DNA of 64,000 bases from the NCBI RefSeq assembly GCF_006517235.1, contig NZ_CP041188.1, positions 2,294,001 through 2,358,000 on the forward strand, in the 5' to 3' direction. Of this stretch, positions 28,574 through 36,816 are shown piece by piece. How positions within the stretch are numbered: position 1 is the stretch's first letter; each line of letters opens with the position of its first letter. A program made the translations under genes and the position numbers. A model generated the notes under the pieces. That model ran no database searches and was not told the origin of the DNA. It saw only the letters and a program-made list of their open reading frames with translations. The stretch is from Pseudarthrobacter sp. NIBRBAC000502772. Lineage in GTDB: Bacteria > Actinomycetota > Actinomycetes > Actinomycetales > Micrococcaceae.

Positions 28574-29035
28574 TCAGGACGCAAGCCGGGACGTCGCGGC
28601 GACCTTGCGTTTGATCCGTCCCAGCATGGCGGTCATGCCACGCATCCGCAGTGGCGTGATGGCCCGCGTCAGGCCCAGCAGCTCCGGCATATCGTCCGGC
28701 ACCGCCAGGATTTCAGCGGCGCTGAGTCCGTCGAGACCCTCGTGGAGCACACCGGCGAAACCCCGCGTGGTGGGGGCTTCCGGTGGCGCCTTGAAGTAGA
28801 GCCGAACGGCGTCGGCCGGGCCGGCGTCGTTCTTTTCCGTTTCAATCGTCAGGAACAGCGGCGACTGGCATTCCACCACCTGCTCCAGGAGCTCGGGGTG
28901 GTCCTTCAGCCGGTCCGGCAGTTCCGGCAGTTCGCGCGAGAACTCAAGCAGCAGCTGAAGCCGATCGGGTTCGGTCAGGGCCTGGAAGTCATTCACGATT
29001 TCCGCCAAGGCGGCGGGCAGGTCATGTGTACTCAT
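28574..29035 (-). CDS. SufE family cysteine desulfurase activator
   Basis: The 153-aa protein accepts persulfide sulfur from a cysteine desulfurase for Fe-S or thiolation pathways. The catalytic Cys56 is in VVECQSPLFL. Conserved C-terminal blocks are GFAGVLHEGLDGLSAAEILAVP and LGLTRAITPLRMRGM. The ATG at 29035 has TAAACT exactly 7 nt upstream, a leaderless arrangement; longer in-frame starts fall inside the neighbouring rhodanese gene. It lies 10 bp after that sulfurtransferase, a common actinobacterial pairing that suggests sulfur relay. Confidence 0.92.
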   Translation of the reverse strand: MSTHDLPAALAEIVNDFQALTEPDRLQLLLEFSRELPELPDRLKDHPELLEQVVECQSPLFLTIETEKNDAGPADAVRLYFKAPPEAPTTRGFAGVLHEGLDGLSAAEILAVPDDMPELLGLTRAITPLRMRGMTAMLGRIKRKVAATSRLAS

Positions 29036-29045
29036 CTGTTCCAGT

Positions 29046-29957
29046 TTACGCCGGGACCGTGCCGCGTTCCGTGCCCTTGGCGATGGGAACCCGGACGGCG
29101 TTGCCCCACTCGGTCCAGGAGCCGTCGTAGTTCCGGACAGTGTCAAAGCCCAGCAGGTACTTGAGAGCGAACCAGGTGTGGCTGGAACGCTCGCCGATGC
29201 GGCAGTAGGCCACCACGTCATCGCCGGCGGTCAGCCCGGCCTCGCCCAGGTAGAGTGCCTCGAGCTCTTCCCGGCTGCGGTACGTTCCGTCCGGCGCAGC
29301 GGCGCGTGCCCAGGGAATGGATGCTGCCGTGGGAATGTGGCCGCCGCGGAGCGCGCCTTCCTCCGGGTAGGCCGGCATGTGGGTCCGCTGGCCGGTGTAT
29401 TCCTCGGGGGAGCGGACGTCAATGAGCGGCTTGCCGAAGTGTGCCAGCACATCTTCCTTGAACGCGCGGATGGGGGCGTCGTTGCGCTCCACCACCGGGT
29501 AGTCGCCGGGCGCCGGGGAGGTCCGCTCCGTGGTCAGGTCACGGCCTTCGGCGATCCACTTGTCCCGGCCGCCGTCGAGCAGCCGGACATCCTCGTGGCC
29601 GAACAGGGTAAAGACCCAGAGCGCATAGGCGGCCCACCAGTTGGACTTGTCCCCGTAGATGACCACAGTGGTGTCGCGGGAGATGCCCTTGGCAGCGGCC
29701 AAGGCGGAAAACGCCTCACCGTTCACGTAATCGCGGGTCACGTCATCGTTAAGGTCCGTGTGCCAGTCGATTTTGACTGATCCGGGGATATGGCCGGTCT
29801 CGTAAAGGAGGACGTCCTCGTCGGACTCGACCACCACCAGCTTTCCGTCCGCCAAGGCGCCGCTTTGGAGGGCGGCTGCGAGCCATTCGGTGGACACCAG
29901 ACGCTCCGGGTTGGCGTAGGCGGCGAACTTCTCGTTCTGTTCAACTGCGTAGGACAT
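29046..29957 (-). CDS. sseA: Sulfurtransferase with two rhodanese domains
   Basis: This 303-aa protein of the thiosulfate or 3-mercaptopyruvate sulfurtransferase family carries an inactive N-terminal rhodanese domain (about 15-140) and an active C-terminal one (about 170-295). The active-site Cys252 is in [11 protein letters not shown]. Substrate recognition marks are [17 protein letters not shown] and [13 protein letters not shown]. The ATG has GAAAGG upstream. It is followed 10 bp later by the SufE gene and is divergent from zapE. Confidence 0.93.
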   Translation of the reverse strand: MSYAVEQNEKFAAYANPERLVSTEWLAAALQSGALADGKLVVVESDEDVLLYETGHIPGSVKIDWHTDLNDDVTRDYVNGEAFSALAAAKGISRDTTVVIYGDKSNWWAAYALWVFTLFGHEDVRLLDGGRDKWIAEGRDLTTERTSPAPGDYPVVERNDAPIRAFKEDVLAHFGKPLIDVRSPEEYTGQRTHMPAYPEEGALRGGHIPTAASIPWARAAAPDGTYRSREELEALYLGEAGLTAGDDVVAYCRIGERSSHTWFALKYLLGFDTVRNYDGSWTEWGNAVRVPIAKGTERGTVPA

Positions 29958-30131
29958 GGTGATGGCCTTTCACTGAGACACACGGCGGATGCTGTAGAAG
30001 GAAAACCTGCCTCCCACACTAGCCATGGCCGGCCGCCCTGTCCGCCTCCTTGTTAACAGTGGGAAATATGGCTTTCGTCACGCCGGGGCCCTGGCCGGCG
30101 CCATCGCGGGGGAGGCCAGGGCCCTTGCCGG

Positions 30132-30137
30132 TATTCT
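30132..30137 (+). promoter_or_regulatory. Possible -10 element for zapE
   Basis: TATTCT lies 34 nt before the TTG start at 30172. A convincing -35 hexamer is not evident. If real, it rules out the longer in-frame starts upstream of it. Confidence 0.3.
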
Positions 30138-30171
30138 TTCTGGGGACAACCCACCAGCAGAACGGACCACC

Positions 30172-31209
30172 TTGGTACAGATCGAACAGCTTGCCGCCCG
30201 CACTCCGGCGGTTTCGGTGAATGAGCTCCTCAAGGGTTTCTATCCGTCCCCACGGTTCGGCCAGGTCTCCTTTGCCAGCTACCGGCCGGACCCGAACCAG
30301 TCGTCCCAGGCGGCGGCGGTCAAGGCGCTGGAAGCATTCGCCGGGGGAGTCGGAGCCGGCGACGGCGACGGCCTGTTCAAGAAGTTCTTCACCAAGAAGG
30401 TCGCTACCAGGGCGGGGATCTACCTCGACGGAGGATTCGGCGTCGGCAAAACCCACCTGCTGGCCTCGCTGTGGCATGCCGCTCCGGGTCCCAAGGCCTT
30501 CGGCACGTTTGTGGAATACACCAACCTCGTGGGCGCCCTTTCCTTCCGCAAGACTGTTGAGGCACTGAGCCACTACAAGCTCGTATGCATCGACGAATTT
30601 GAGCTGGATGATCCGGGTGACACCGTGCTGATGTCCCGCTTGATGCGTGAACTGGCCGACGCCGGCGTCAAGCTGGCTGCCACGTCCAACACGCTGCCGG
30701 GTTCGCTGGGCGACGGCCGCTTTGCCGCAGTCGACTTTGCCCGTGAAATCCAGGTCCTGGCGGACCAGTTCGACGTCATCAGGATCGACGGCGAGGACTT
30801 CCGCCACCGTGGGCTGCCCGCCGCCCCGGCACCGCTGAAGAACAGCCAGCTCGCCGCACAGATGAAGGCCGAGTTCAACGGCAAGACCGTGGCAGAGGAC
30901 GAATTCAGTTCACTGATCGGCCACCTGGCCGGTGTCCACCCGAGCCGCTACCGGCAGCTCATCGACGGCATCGACGGCGTTGTGTGGCGCAATGTGGAGA
31001 CCATCACCGAACAGGCCGTGGCGCTTCGCTTCGTGGTGTTGGCGGACCGCCTGTACGACAAGGATGTGCCCATCCTGGCCAGCGGCGTCCCCTTCGACAA
31101 GCTCTTCACGGACGAGATGATGCACGGCGGGTACACCAAGAAGTACTTCCGTGCTGTGTCCCGCCTGACTGCACTCGCCCGCGAGGGCCAGAACCACGAG
31201 CCGTCCTAG
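30172..31209 (+). CDS. zapE: Cell division protein ZapE (AFG1-like ATPase)
   Basis: The 345-aa P-loop ATPase is associated with the Z-ring. Walker A is GGFGVGKTHL near residue 86 and Walker B is CIDEFELDDPGD near 138, followed by sensor region LAATSNTLPGSLG. The body RIDGEDFRHRG and the C-terminal KKYFRAVSRLTALA fit the family. I chose the TTG at 30172 because the protein then begins MVQIEQLAARTPAVSVNELL, matching relatives as I remember them; an ATG at 30025 would add 49 residues of low-quality sequence. The start is uncertain. Confidence 0.88.
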   Translation: MVQIEQLAARTPAVSVNELLKGFYPSPRFGQVSFASYRPDPNQSSQAAAVKALEAFAGGVGAGDGDGLFKKFFTKKVATRAGIYLDGGFGVGKTHLLASLWHAAPGPKAFGTFVEYTNLVGALSFRKTVEALSHYKLVCIDEFELDDPGDTVLMSRLMRELADAGVKLAATSNTLPGSLGDGRFAAVDFAREIQVLADQFDVIRIDGEDFRHRGLPAAPAPLKNSQLAAQMKAEFNGKTVAEDEFSSLIGHLAGVHPSRYRQLIDGIDGVVWRNVETITEQAVALRFVVLADRLYDKDVPILASGVPFDKLFTDEMMHGGYTKKYFRAVSRLTALAREGQNHEPS

Positions 31210-31249
31210 GCATCGGCCGGGGAAGCCGGACCGTCAGTTAAACGCCAAA

Positions 31250-31283
31250 GGCGCGGGTGCCGCCTCCCGGCGGGACCCGCGCC
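31250..31283. terminator. Bidirectional hairpin between convergent zapE and the antitoxin-like gene
   Basis: GGCGCGGGT (31250-31258) pairs with ACCCGCGCC (31275-31283), with an inner CCGCC/GGCGG stem, giving a 14-bp GC-rich structure between two convergent genes. No long T-run follows on either side. Confidence 0.65.
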
Positions 31284-31322
31284 CCCTTGACGTGCTAGGG
31301 CAATGCCCTGGCCAAATCCTTG

Positions 31323-31580
31323 TTACGGAGCCTTGTCAACCGGCGGAACCGGGTTGACTGGCGGAGTCTGCTCGGTGGCAGGCGCTACGCCGGGTGTTCC
31401 GTCGTTCTTGTCAACGAGCTTGGAAGCGCCCTCCTGGACTTTGTCCACGTGACCGGTGTACTTGCCGCCGGTCTTTGAGTCGACGAAATCGCCGGCTTTT
31501 GTGATGCCGTCCTTGATGGCCTGCTCGTTGCCGCGGATGAGACCCTGAGCCTTGCCCTTAAGATCGTCAATCAGTCCCAC
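31323..31580 (-). CDS. Antitoxin-like small protein (Rv0909/MT0933 family)
   Basis: The 85-aa protein begins MGLIDDLKGKAQGLIRGNE, then IKDGITKAGDFVDSKTGGKY and VDKVQEGASKLVDK, the amphipathic helix pattern of PF14013-type actinobacterial antitoxins. A Pro/Val-rich tail (PPVNPVPPVDKAP) ends it. I chose the GTG at 31580 because AAGGGAGG lies 5 nt upstream; a GTG two codons earlier overlaps that ribosome-binding site. No toxin gene is adjacent, so the antitoxin label is by family only. Confidence 0.8.
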   Translation of the reverse strand: MGLIDDLKGKAQGLIRGNEQAIKDGITKAGDFVDSKTGGKYTGHVDKVQEGASKLVDKNDGTPGVAPATEQTPPVNPVPPVDKAP

Positions 31581-31700
31581 GAGCACCTCCCTTCAATCGC
31601 GGAGCCAGTTCGCTCCTCCGCAACCGATCCTAGCCCTGTCTGCCGGGCGTGCCAAGGTGCTGTGACAAATTTTGTAAAGTCTGTGCGGCGTATCCGGGCA

Positions 31701-31728
31701 ATAGAAAAGCAGCTCACGGGGAGCTGCT
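31701..31728 (-). terminator. Rho-independent terminator of the minus-strand tRNA operon
   Basis: On the minus strand AGCAGCTC and GAGCTGCT form an 8-bp stem with a 5-nt loop, followed by TTTTCTAT. It lies just past the last tRNA-Val gene. Confidence 0.85.
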
Positions 31729-31733
31729 GTGTG

Positions 31734-31805
31734 TGGGCGATACTGGGATCGAACCAGTGACCTCTTCCGTGTCAGGGAAGCGCGCTACCGCTGCGCCAAT
31801 CGCCC
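31734..31805 (-). tRNA. tRNA-Val (GAC), copy 1
   Basis: The 72-nt cloverleaf starts GGGCGATTGGCGCAGCGGTA. The anticodon loop CTGACAC gives GAC, and the T-arm GGTTCGATCC is intact. CCA is not encoded. It is identical in sequence to the copy at 31981-32055 and is last in a five-tRNA minus-strand operon. Confidence 0.96.
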
Positions 31806-31849
31806 GGAACCGGAAGGCCGGCCATTTCGGATTTATTACTGGGGTAGAG

Positions 31850-31922
<73 letters not shown>

Positions 31923-31980
31923 GTATGAAGTACACCCTGGCCGGTGGCCAGACGTACTGCATGAAGCAAGTTTCCTTGCT

Positions 31981-32055
31981 TGGTGGGCGATACTGGGATC
32001 GAACCAGTGACCTCTTCCGTGTCAGGGAAGCGCGCTACCGCTGCGCCAATCGCCC
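31981..32055 (-). tRNA. tRNA-Val (GAC), copy 2
   Basis: The body has the same 72 nt as copy 1, but here the 3' CCA is encoded (31981-31983). This difference outside the mature gene helps order the duplication. Confidence 0.96.
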
Positions 32056-32094
32056 ATTTCGTCCGGCGTGAACCGGAATCCATGGTTTTCACCG

Positions 32095-32165
32095 AGGTGG
32101 GTACGGGATTCGAACCCGTGTGAACGGCTTTGCAGGCCGCTGCCTCGCCTCTCGGCCAACCCACC
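32095..32165 (-). tRNA. tRNA-Cys (GCA)
   Basis: The 71-nt cloverleaf starts GGTGGGTTGGCCGAGAGGC. The anticodon loop CTGCAAA gives GCA, and the discriminator base is U. Confidence 0.95.
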
Positions 32166-32212
32166 GTGTAAGCTCCGATTCCGAAAAACCTTAGCCGTGA
32201 CAGTGTCCTGCG

Positions 32213-32285
<73 letters not shown>

Positions 32286-32343
32286 ATTTGGGCCGCTGAA
32301 TCCGTGCCGTTTCGGGCATTTCCTCGCGTTCCAACGAGTAAGA

Positions 32344-32372
32344 ACTCTATAGGAGGTTCAGGGAATCTCCAA
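32344..32372 (-). promoter_or_regulatory. Promoter of the tRNA-Gly-Cys-Val-Gly-Val operon
   Basis: On the minus strand TTGGAG (-35, 32367-32372) and TAGAGT (-10, 32344-32349) are separated by exactly 17 nt. This is a good vegetative-type promoter about 60 bp upstream of the first tRNA gene. Confidence 0.7.
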
Positions 32373-32471
32373 ATCGAACGTGCTTCAACGGCTGCAATGC
32401 CCCTGGATCCCTGCAATCTAGGGGATTTTTCTAATTACAGGCGTGTAATTCGAGCGGCGTCCCGTCTCGAT

Positions 32472-32501
32472 TTCCATAAACCCCGCCCGGTCGGCTAGCA
32501 T
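32472..32501 (+). promoter_or_regulatory. Possible promoter of tRNA-Val(CAC)
   Basis: TTCCAT (32472-32477) and TAGCAT (32496-32501) are 18 nt apart; the -10 is 12 nt before the tRNA gene. The -35 match is weak. Confidence 0.45.
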
Positions 32502-32513
32502 TCAAAGGCATCG

Positions 32514-32585
32514 GGGCGATTGGCGCAGTGGTAGCGCGCTTCGTTCACACCGAAGAGGTCACTGGTTCGAACCCAGTATCGCCCA
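32514..32585 (+). tRNA. tRNA-Val (CAC)
   Basis: The 72-nt cloverleaf starts GGGCGATTGGCGCAGTGGTA. The anticodon loop TTCACAC gives CAC for GUG codons. It is nearly identical to the two tRNA-Val(GAC) genes outside the anticodon arm, so they share descent. It is divergent from the five-tRNA operon and followed by a strong terminator. Confidence 0.96.
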
Positions 32586-32596
32586 CCGAGGAATCT

Positions 32597-32636
32597 GGTC
32601 CGTTTCCGCTCAGCCGAGCGGAAACGGACCTTTTTT
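32597..32636 (+). terminator. Rho-independent terminator after tRNA-Val(CAC)
   Basis: A 15-bp perfect stem (GGTCCGTTTCCGCTC with its complement) and AGCC loop are followed by six T. It is the strongest terminator in the window. Confidence 0.95.
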
Positions 32637-32677
32637 GTGTCCGCCATTCTGTCAGCCCCTTGTGAAAGAGTCTTTGT

Positions 32678-33538
32678 ATGACTGATCCACTCCTTGCCCA
32701 CGCCACGGAATACGGCCGCATGTATGCGCGGTCCACCTCCGAGCAGTTTTCCGTTCCGTCCATCACCACCGTCATCGGCCAGCAGCCGCACGGCCTGGAC
32801 GGCTGGTTTGGTTACATGGGCGCCAGCAGCCTGGCGAAGGATCCGCTGCTGGCCGATTCCCTGGGCAGCCCGGCGAAAATCCGGCAGGCCGTCAACCGGG
32901 CCTCAAAGGCAGCAGAACTGTACCGGGACGACGCCGCCAAACGCGGCGACCGCGTCCATAATTACTGCGAGCAGGTTGCGCTCCGCGCCCTGGGCCGGCC
33001 GCACGCCATGAAGGAAACCCGCGAGGCGTTGGCGGCCAACGGTGAGGAAGGCTTTGCGCTGCGGTTCGATGAGTGGTGGGACCTCTACGGCGTGGAGCCC
33101 ATCGCACCGGAAATCACCGTCTGGAACAAGTCAGTGGGCTACGCCGGGACGCTGGACCTCGTGGCCAAAATCAACGGCCGGATCTGCGTTATTGATTACA
33201 AGACCAAGGGCACCACGCGGGACGGGACCGTCAAGCCGCTGGACGACAAGGTGGTCATGCAACTGGTGGCCGGCATGAAGGCCGAAGAAAGCCTGGTGGA
33301 TGCCGTGGCTGGGGAATGGGAGCCCTGGAAGTACGGCGAGAACCCCTTACTGCTGGCTGTGGCCATCGGCGAGACCGAAGTCCGGCCGGTCCGCGCGAAC
33401 CCCGACGTCCTCAAGCACCACTGGTGGAAGTTCTGCGCCCTGCGCCGGGTCTGGGAACTGTCCGCCGATACGCTCGCCGCCGGGTCTGCGCTTCTTCCGG
33501 TGGCACCGCCCGTCTCCGCACAGGCCCGCAGCGCCTAG
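32678..33538 (+). CDS. PD-(D/E)XK nuclease-superfamily protein, function unknown
   Basis: The core of this 286-aa cytosolic protein reads GYAGTLDLVAKINGRICVID followed by YKTKG. Asp160, Asp173 and Lys175 form the D...DxK triad of RecB/Cas4-like PD-(D/E)XK nucleases. A preceding stretch, KRGDRVHNYCEQ, resembles the RGTAVH motif I of that family, and a Gln-containing helix (KVVMQLVAGMKA) follows the core. No helicase partner or iron-sulfur cysteines are present, so it is a stand-alone core of unknown role. It begins 42 bp after the tRNA-Val terminator and has its own promoter region. A Pro/Ala-rich tail ends it. Confidence 0.75.
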   Translation: MTDPLLAHATEYGRMYARSTSEQFSVPSITTVIGQQPHGLDGWFGYMGASSLAKDPLLADSLGSPAKIRQAVNRASKAAELYRDDAAKRGDRVHNYCEQVALRALGRPHAMKETREALAANGEEGFALRFDEWWDLYGVEPIAPEITVWNKSVGYAGTLDLVAKINGRICVIDYKTKGTTRDGTVKPLDDKVVMQLVAGMKAEESLVDAVAGEWEPWKYGENPLLLAVAIGETEVRPVRANPDVLKHHWWKFCALRRVWELSADTLAAGSALLPVAPPVSAQARSA

Positions 33539-33634
33539 CGGAACACGAGTGCCCGGACTGCAGCTGCCGGAACTCCGCCTGTCCGGAGCACGGTTGCCCA
33601 GTCCCGGGCCCGGTGCGCCTGCGCCTAAACTGGA

Positions 33635-33640
33635 TAGGTT
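33635..33640 (+). promoter_or_regulatory. Possible -10 element for def
   Basis: TAGGTT lies 34 nt before the def ATG; an AGGAAAG ribosome-binding site is in between. Confidence 0.4.
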
Positions 33641-33674
33641 CGCCAATAACGCCCACCGTGAGGAAAGACAGCAC

Positions 33675-34298
33675 ATGGCCATTCTGAATATCCGCATCAT
33701 CGGTGATCCTGTGCTTCGCACAGTGGCCGATCCCGTGACGGAATTCGGTCCTGAGCTCGCCAAGCTGGTTGCGGACATGACGGAAACCATGGAGGACGTG
33801 GATGGCGCCGGCCTCGCGGCTCCCCAGATTGGCGTCAGCCAGCGGGTCTTCACCTACCGGATCGACGGCGTGGAGGGCCACATCATCAATCCGGTCCTGG
33901 AAAACAGCGAGGACTTCCAGGCGGACCAGGTTGAGGGTTGCCTGTCCATTCCTGGCCTGGCGTTCCCGGTCCGCCGCTTCCGCGCCACCCGCGCCACCGG
34001 CGTTGACCTGAACGGGAATCCTGTCGCGGTGGAGGGGGAAGGCCTGCTGGCCCGTTGTTTCCAGCACGAGACGGACCACCTGGACGGCATCCTCTTCACC
34101 GACAGGCTGGAAGGTGAGGACCGGAAAACGGCCCTGCGTTCCATCCGCAATGCCAACTATGACGCCATCACGGAACGCACGACGACGAAGCGCGCCAAGA
34201 CGGTCGGGTCCAGTTTCGGGGGCGCCAGCTTTGGAGGCGCGAACTCTGGGAGCGCCAGCCCTGGCCAGGCCAGCTTCGGCGGCGGCGCCACCACATGA
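33675..34298 (+). CDS. def: Peptide deformylase
   Basis: The 207-aa metalloenzyme removes the N-formyl group from nascent proteins. Motif 1 is GAGLAAPQIG at 44-53, motif 2 EGCLSIPG with metal ligand Cys89, motif 3 QHETDHLDG with His131, Glu132 and His135. The last ~25 residues are an unusual low-complexity tail with repeated SFGGA units, absent from most homologues. The ATG at 33675 has AGGAAAG upstream; the longer frame overlaps the previous gene. The stop overlaps the fmt start (ATGA). Confidence 0.96.
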   Translation: MAILNIRIIGDPVLRTVADPVTEFGPELAKLVADMTETMEDVDGAGLAAPQIGVSQRVFTYRIDGVEGHIINPVLENSEDFQADQVEGCLSIPGLAFPVRRFRATRATGVDLNGNPVAVEGEGLLARCFQHETDHLDGILFTDRLEGEDRKTALRSIRNANYDAITERTTTKRAKTVGSSFGGASFGGANSGSASPGQASFGGGATT

Positions 34299-35215
34299 GG
34301 GTACTTTTTGCCGGCACGCCCGCCGTGGCCGTCCCCTCCCTCGATGCCTTGGTTGCGGCCGGCTTTGAAATCGTTGCCGTCCTGACCCGTCCCGACGCGC
34401 CGATTGGCCGCAAACGGGTGCTGACGCCGTCGCCCGTTGCAGCCCGCGCCACGGAGCTGGGAATCGACCTCATCCACGCCACCCGCGTGGACGAGGCCGT
34501 GACGGCGAAAATCGCCGCGGCCAAGCCGGACGTGGCTGCCATCGTGGCCTACGGCGGCCTGATTCCGCGCGCCGCCCTGGATGTTCCCCCGCATGGTTGG
34601 ATCAACCTGCACTTTTCCCTGCTTCCCGCATGGCGTGGCGCTGCCCCCGTGCAGCGGGCCGTGATGGCCGGCGACGACGTCACCGGTGCAGTCACCTTCC
34701 TGTTGGAAGAAGGGCTGGACACCGGCCCGGTCTTCGGAACGCTGACCGAGGGCGTTGGCCCGGAGGACACCGCCGGAGCGCTGCTGGAGCGGCTGTCCCA
34801 CAGCGGGGCCGTGCTCCTCGCCCAGACGCTGTCCGCCGTTGAAGCCGGGAGGGCAGCTGCACAGCCGCAGGCCGGCGACGTTTCACTGGCCCCCAAGCTG
34901 ACTATCGATGACGGCCGGCTCGACTGGAAGCAGCCCGCCCTGGCGATCGGCAGGCGCGCCCGCGGCGTAACTCCCGAGCCCGGCGCCTGGACCACCCTGG
35001 ACGGACAGCGCGTCAAACTCGAACCTGTCCGGCTCCGGCCAGGTGACACTGACCTGCAGCCCGGCGCGGTATTCCTCGACGGTAAGAGCGTCCTGGTGGG
35101 CACCGGATCCCACGCCGTGGAGCTGACGAGGATCCAGCCTTCGGGCAAAAAGATGATGGCCGCCGCCGATTGGGCGCGTGGCATGGCAACACTGGAAAGC
35201 GTGGTATTCGAATGA
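34295..35215 (+). CDS. fmt: Methionyl-tRNA formyltransferase
   Basis: The 306-aa enzyme formylates initiator Met-tRNA using 10-formyl-tetrahydrofolate. It begins MRVLFAGTPAVAVPSLDAL and shows the catalytic stretch INLHFSLLPAWRGAAPVQRA with the Asn/His/Asp triad context. The C-terminal OB-like domain covers ~210-306. It overlaps def by 4 bp and rsmB by 4 bp, forming the usual def-fmt-rsmB translation cluster. Confidence 0.96.
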   Translation: MRVLFAGTPAVAVPSLDALVAAGFEIVAVLTRPDAPIGRKRVLTPSPVAARATELGIDLIHATRVDEAVTAKIAAAKPDVAAIVAYGGLIPRAALDVPPHGWINLHFSLLPAWRGAAPVQRAVMAGDDVTGAVTFLLEEGLDTGPVFGTLTEGVGPEDTAGALLERLSHSGAVLLAQTLSAVEAGRAAAQPQAGDVSLAPKLTIDDGRLDWKQPALAIGRRARGVTPEPGAWTTLDGQRVKLEPVRLRPGDTDLQPGAVFLDGKSVLVGTGSHAVELTRIQPSGKKMMAAADWARGMATLESVVFE

Positions 35216-36798
35216 GCGAATCCGGCGGTAATGCAGGCGGCACGGGCGGCAGCGGAAGCGGCGCCCGGGGCGGCGGCGGACGCGGCAACAGCGGACGGGG
35301 CAAGGGCGGGCCGCGGGATTCCAGCCAGCGCAACGCCCAGGGCCGCGAACGCAACCGCCCCTCCCAGCGGAGCTTCACCGAAAACGCTCCTGCGCAGCGG
35401 ACCCGCCGAGCGGACCCCGCGCGGCTTGTGGCTTTTGAAGTCCTGCGCGCGGTAGCCGCCGAGGACGCCTACGCCAACCTGGTGCTCCCGTCCCGCATCC
35501 GCCATCACGGCCTGGACAAGCGCGACGCCGGCTTCGCCACCGAGCTCAGCTACGGGGCCCTGCGTGGCCAGGGCACGTACGATGCCATCCTGGCGCGCTG
35601 CGTTGACCGCCCGCTGGACCAGCTTGACCCTGCCATTCTCGACGCCCTGCGGATCGGCACCCATCAGCTGCTGGCCATGCGCGTCCCGGCCCATGCCGCC
35701 CTGGATCAGACCGTGGGCCTGGCCCGCGCCGTCATTGGCGCCGGACCCTCCGCCCTGATCAACGCAGTATTGCGGAAAGTCACTGCGCACACCCTGGAGG
35801 AGTGGCTTGAGATCCTCGTTGCCGGTGAAAGCGATGAAACCACCATCGCCTCCCTCCGCTACGCCCACCCCGAATGGATTGTCCGGGCCATGCGCCAGTC
35901 CCTGGTGGCCCACGGGCGGTCAGCCGCCGAAATCAACGACCTGCTGGAAGCCGATAACGAAGCTCCGGTGGTCAACCTGGTGGCCCTGCCCGGCCTGGGC
36001 AGCCTGGATGAAGCCCTGGAGGGCGGGGCGACCCCCGGTGAACTCGTTGAAGGCTCGGCGCTCTCCAGCGGCGGAGACCTGGGCCGCCTCGCCTCCATAC
36101 GGGAAGGCAGCACGCGCGTCCAGGATGTCGGCTCCCAGCTGGTGGCCCGCGCCATGGCGGCAGTGGACCTCGATCCCACCGACGGCAAAGGGCGACCGCA
36201 CGAAACCTGGCTGGACCTGTGCGCCGGCCCCGGCGGTAAGGCGGCCCTGCTGGGCGCTCTGGCCAACGCCCAGGGTGCCACGCTGCTCGCGAATGAACCG
36301 GCCCCGCACCGTGCCAAACTCGTCAGCCAGGCCCTGTCCGCCGTGCCCCGGGACGTCTGGCGCGTCCGGACCGGCGATGGCCGCGACGTGGGCACTGAGC
36401 AGCCGGAGTCCTTTGACCGTGTCCTGGTGGACGTCCCCTGCAGCGGGCTGGGTGCCCTGCGCCGCAGGCCGGAGTCCCGCTGGCGCCGCACGCCCAAGGA
36501 CCTCGCGGACCTGGGACCGCTGCAGCGCGCCCTGTTGAAATCGGCGCTGGAGGCCGTCCGCCCCGGCGGAGTGGTTGCCTATGTCACCTGTTCACCCCAC
36601 CCGGCCGAAACCACGGCAGTGGTCAGCGATGCCCTCCGGAAGCGGGATGACCTGGAGCTGCTGGACGCCGGTGCCGTGCTGGACAGCGTGAGCCTGACCG
36701 GGAACCTGGGCGCAGGCCACGATTCCACGGCGCAACTCTGGCCGCACATCCACAGCACCGATGCCATGTTCCTGGCCCTCATCAGGAAGAAAGCCTGA
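35212..36798 (+). CDS. rsmB: 16S rRNA m5C methyltransferase RsmB (Sun/Fmu family)
   Basis: In this 528-aa protein the first ~60 residues are a Gly/Ser/Arg-rich disordered tail. A NusB-like RNA-binding domain follows (RLVAFEVLRAV to ~200), then the methyltransferase with SAM motif DLCAGPGGKAALLG, VDVPCSGLGALRRRPE (Cys410) and YVTCSPHPAET (Cys460); both Cys are needed for m5C chemistry. The ATG at 35212 overlaps the fmt stop. Confidence 0.94.
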   Translation: MSESGGNAGGTGGSGSGARGGGGRGNSGRGKGGPRDSSQRNAQGRERNRPSQRSFTENAPAQRTRRADPARLVAFEVLRAVAAEDAYANLVLPSRIRHHGLDKRDAGFATELSYGALRGQGTYDAILARCVDRPLDQLDPAILDALRIGTHQLLAMRVPAHAALDQTVGLARAVIGAGPSALINAVLRKVTAHTLEEWLEILVAGESDETTIASLRYAHPEWIVRAMRQSLVAHGRSAAEINDLLEADNEAPVVNLVALPGLGSLDEALEGGATPGELVEGSALSSGGDLGRLASIREGSTRVQDVGSQLVARAMAAVDLDPTDGKGRPHETWLDLCAGPGGKAALLGALANAQGATLLANEPAPHRAKLVSQALSAVPRDVWRVRTGDGRDVGTEQPESFDRVLVDVPCSGLGALRRRPESRWRRTPKDLADLGPLQRALLKSALEAVRPGGVVAYVTCSPHPAETTAVVSDALRKRDDLELLDAGAVLDSVSLTGNLGAGHDSTAQLWPHIHSTDAMFLALIRKKA

Positions 36799-36816
36799 CC
36801 CGTGAAAGGTTCCCCC

